From positions 9,656,984-9,720,983 of the forward strand of contig CM067082.1 in NCBI GenBank assembly GCA_034008185.1: a DNA stretch of 64,000 nucleotides. Reading direction: 5' to 3'. Position 1 is the first letter of the stretch. Every line of letters begins with the position of its first letter. A program made the position numbers and the translations under genes. Shown here piece by piece: positions 61,008-64,000 of the stretch. The notes under the pieces are model-generated. The model had not been told where the DNA came from. It ran no database searches and saw only the letters and a program-made list of their open reading frames with translations. Source of the DNA: Gorsachius magnificus. Lineage: Eukaryota; Chordata; Aves; Pelecaniformes; Ardeidae.

Positions 61008-64000
61008 ATCATTGCCAACATTGCAAGAGAACATTAATTTTGATTCATGGCTTGTTACCTGACACTGTAAGTGAGATTCATCTGACCTAGTCACCTGGGG
61101 TTCTTTTTTCCAGTTGGAGAAGTAGGCACTTCTAATACATACTTCATCTCCTTCTAAAGTAGATACCTGAAATAAAGCACATGAATCATGCTTTTAAGGT
61201 CCCCAGTTTTCCCCACTGCTTTAAGGTGAGCCAGGCACTCTGAGATGCAGACACTTGCACTGTCAATGTCTGCAATAAGTTGAGGTGAATCCCAGCCTGT
61301 ATTTCGCATGCATCTAGTCTAATTTTTATTGAATCCTGAAAATGCAGGTAGGAATCTCAAGTGGCAAAAAGGTAAGGCTGCGTTCCAGCACTCACTGAAG
61401 CAGACGAAAATGTTCTCATTGGTTTAAAGGCGGCTTGAATTCGTCCTTAAAAAAATAATTAAGAAGAGAAGGATGTTGGAGGAGCAATTTTGTGCCACTC
61501 CTTAATTTCCTGTTTAAAAATATACGGATTGTTTTGAGCATCGGCCAGACTTCTGAGCCTTTGTAGGACTACTGCTGCTGGTAAGAAATGGAAAAATCAA
61601 TGTACAATCAGTTGTGAGCATCTTGATCAAGACTACTCAGAAGACATTGGAACATAACTGGAACAGTTACAGCCTGTGACCTAAATAATTAATTAATGTT
61701 GAGAACAACTTCAAGCCATGCTATACAAAATACAAATGTACAGGCAATGCTGTAAATAGCCAAGACTAATATCCATGTATAATCAGAGCATTGAGATACT
61801 GGAGAGATTGTCTGATTCATTCAGTACGTCTTTCACCCAGGAAAGAGTTACTGCCTAGTGCTCATTTGCTAATGGTTTCCCTCGGCACATGGTAAGTGTG
61901 CCACTCCATCCCTGGAGATGTCCTGGTGGGATAGTGAAGGGAGAAAAATCTGACTTTCCACACACTTTAGATGTCTGTGTCAACCATCACAGTTGTCTGG
62001 AAGGTCAATAAAAAAGCCCAGGTCTGACATTCATCCCTCTGCAGATCTCTTAATTTTACTGCAATTTTTTTTAGGCCCAGCAAGAGGGAAAAGCTGTGCA
62101 TCTGTGATGCAAACCTCCCTCTTCATCCCAGTTTTGGGACTGGCAGAGGCAGTGCAAGCTGTGAGCACAGTATCAGCATTGTTGCTTTCTGCTTCAGGCT
62201 TTCTGCTTTTGTTCACCTACATGAGATTCACCTCGTGATTTAGAAATTCAATTCAGGCATCCAAATATCCGTGTGCATACGTGTGAGTTTATCTACAATG
62301 CCACTACACTAGTCAGTACCGTTCGTGGAGCTCAGAGGGCACTTCAGTTCACAGAATGAGCTCTATGGGTGGCTGGCTGGCTGGTCAGATCTGTCATGTT
62401 AGACAGGAAAATGGCTTTAATTCTCCGGTTTTACAGTTTCATTATAACATTGAGGTTCCAGCACCTCTCTGCATTGATGCCACAACAGAAGAAGGTGGCA
62501 AAGCTCGAATTAGGAACATTAACTCCTATTCCCATGGATGTTGAAAAAGAATAGGAAAGTTATGTCAAGGCTGTGTCCCACTGGGCCCAAACTCATCTGT
62601 AATAGAGGACCTTCCTTCAGTAAACCCAGCTGCTCCATTTAGGAGAGAACCACAGATCCATATTCTTTGAGGATACAAACATGTGAGTCCCAACAGAGCT
62701 GCTTAGTACAGAATTCACTGCTTTGCTAGATTGTATTGTGCATGCAGAACTTCTCATTACTGCAAATTTGGTTTCATTTTTCTAAATGTACTTACGTATG
62801 CTGAATTCTGTGCCGTTTCAAATTACTTACTCAACTAAATAGAGCCCTTCCTTCAAAGAAAAACAAATAAAATATTCCCTTCCATATTGTCATGTTTTCC
62901 TGAAGGTTTGATAGAATTGTCTTTGTTTGAAACTGTCAGGTTAAATGGGGATAATGTAATCTGAGATATTAACGAGCCAGTTGAGCAAAAGGGCCATCAT
63001 ATATTGTGTCGAGAAGCATTGTTGCAGATGCTGATGAAACACTTCAGGAATAAAATTGGGCAGGTCTGGAAAAAGCTGATAACCTCCTCCAAAGACTTTA
63101 ACTTCAGACTTTAGATGAAATATCACATGCTTACAGATGATCATTCTGAATTTTGAATGCTGATTAATTGCTTTTGGTAATGCAAAGCAGCAGAAAGACT
63201 TTAAAACAGCATTGAATTTACATAGGTACAAATACCACATGCCATTGTTTAGTTGTGTAAATCAAAGTTCTGAGGATACAATGACCTCTACAGAGCTTAT
63301 CCAAAATTCACCTTCAAGGAGGATGTAATTCATTTGCTATGCTAACACAACTCATAATTTACTAATGAATGTGAACTGGAGGTGAAAAAGGAACACATAT
63401 AACTTATCTGTACTATATGCTTCATCTGTTCCTGTGTTGGCCTTAGAGGCTGTGTTAGCATCACGTGTCTGCAGCCCACGGGGAGTTGCAGACTCTTCAA
63501 TTCTTTTTCCTGTGGAGGTGCAGATCCCATAGATATTCCACATGACACAACCTCTGTAAGCACCTTTGCTGAATCTCTTTAAAATTATTGACATATTCTC
63601 ATTAGTTTAAAGATGAGATGTTGAAAAAACAATATTATAAAGGGATTTGCCTCTAAGCAATTGACCACCCCCCTCACATTTCTATCCAGACCACATACCT
63701 TGTCATGTGTTAAATCATAAAGGCAGCAGCTGACATTTTAGGGTTGAAATCCACTTTCTGTCCTTCTTCTGTCTTCCCAATAAATTGTTAAAAAAATCTT
63801 CACAATGTTCATTTAGAACTATGAGAGAAGAGAAGCCCTCAAATATATTTTGAAATGCAGGTATCAAAGGGCATAAGACCTGTGGTGGAGGTTTGATTGG
63901 TGTGCAGCTGAGTTACAGGGAGTGGTTTCATTTCTGCACTGTGGGAAAAGGCATGGCCATGAACATCTGGCCAGCTGGGGAAGGTGTGATCAGGAGACCA
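59814..64000. other. Unique stretch to the window end, no gene recognised
   Basis: About 4.2 kb with an A-rich patch near 60420-60450 and a T27 run (60981-61007). Short open frames only. The frame 61993-62238 contains hydrophobic residues but has no splice context. No mobile element is recognised. Confidence 0.45.
60981..61007 (+). repeat. Poly(T) run, 27 bp
   Basis: Twenty-seven T residues, the longest homopolymer in the window. No retroelement body adjoins it. Confidence 0.95.

Noticed and set aside
1..64000. Bacterial, phage, CRISPR or operon features
   Set aside because: The window is AT-rich vertebrate-type DNA with CR1 and LTR repeats, no dense gene order, no ribosome-binding-site-led frames and no regularly spaced direct repeats.

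Overview
This 64 kb window looks like non-coding nuclear DNA from a bird, most likely a member of Neoaves. It is AT-rich and has no bacterial-type gene layout: there are no packed ORFs, no rRNA and no convincing tRNA. Its recognisable content is a typical avian repeat set. This comprises 5'-truncated CR1 LINEs ending in ATTCTATGATTCT-type tails, and solo endogenous-retrovirus LTRs of two families that I know from bird genomes. The species and chromosome cannot be read from the sequence. The assignment to Neoaves is an inference from the LTR families.

Layout. Positions 1-100 are a CR1 3' tail and 620-1460 an old, decayed CR1. The 1.5-7.9 kb stretch is unique sequence with one notable hairpin (2092-2152). 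Two CR1 copies of the same lineage follow at 7914-8065 and 8704-9570. A solo LTR of family A lies at 12817-13415 with an exact 5 bp target duplication, followed 60 bp later by a 160 bp CTCCT-type pyrimidine satellite. A solo LTR of family B lies at 17482-18492, and a CR1 at 19801-20555. From 20.6 to 31.7 kb the sequence is almost repeat-free. It holds the best candidate coding piece of the window: a short exon-like segment at 21276-21412 encoding a signal-peptide-like N-terminus between a good splice acceptor and a good donor.

A CR1 tail (31687-31785) and the longest CR1 (34650-37205, with endonuclease and reverse transcriptase regions) come next, then another CR1 3' end (37690-37990). Further on are an ancient CR1 relic (42895-43050), a minus-strand CR1 with a second CR1 nested inside it (44304-44801), a perfect 15 bp inverted repeat (46050-46088), a GC-rich LTR-like segment (49690-49985) and a purine-rich minus-strand ORF (55132-55416). 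The last repeat cluster is a CR1 at 57454-58107, an internally deleted family A LTR at 58245-58528 and a second family B LTR at 58921-59808. The remainder to 64000 shows only homopolymer tracts.

No complete functional gene is supported. Every long open frame I could identify is either CR1 reverse-transcriptase sequence interrupted by stops and frameshifts, or an antisense accident of GC-rich LTRs. The window is best read as intergenic or intronic DNA shaped by repeated CR1 and LTR insertion. I see no sign of an undescribed multi-gene system. The observations most worth checking are the candidate secretory exon, the nested CR1, the deleted LTR and the inverted repeats.
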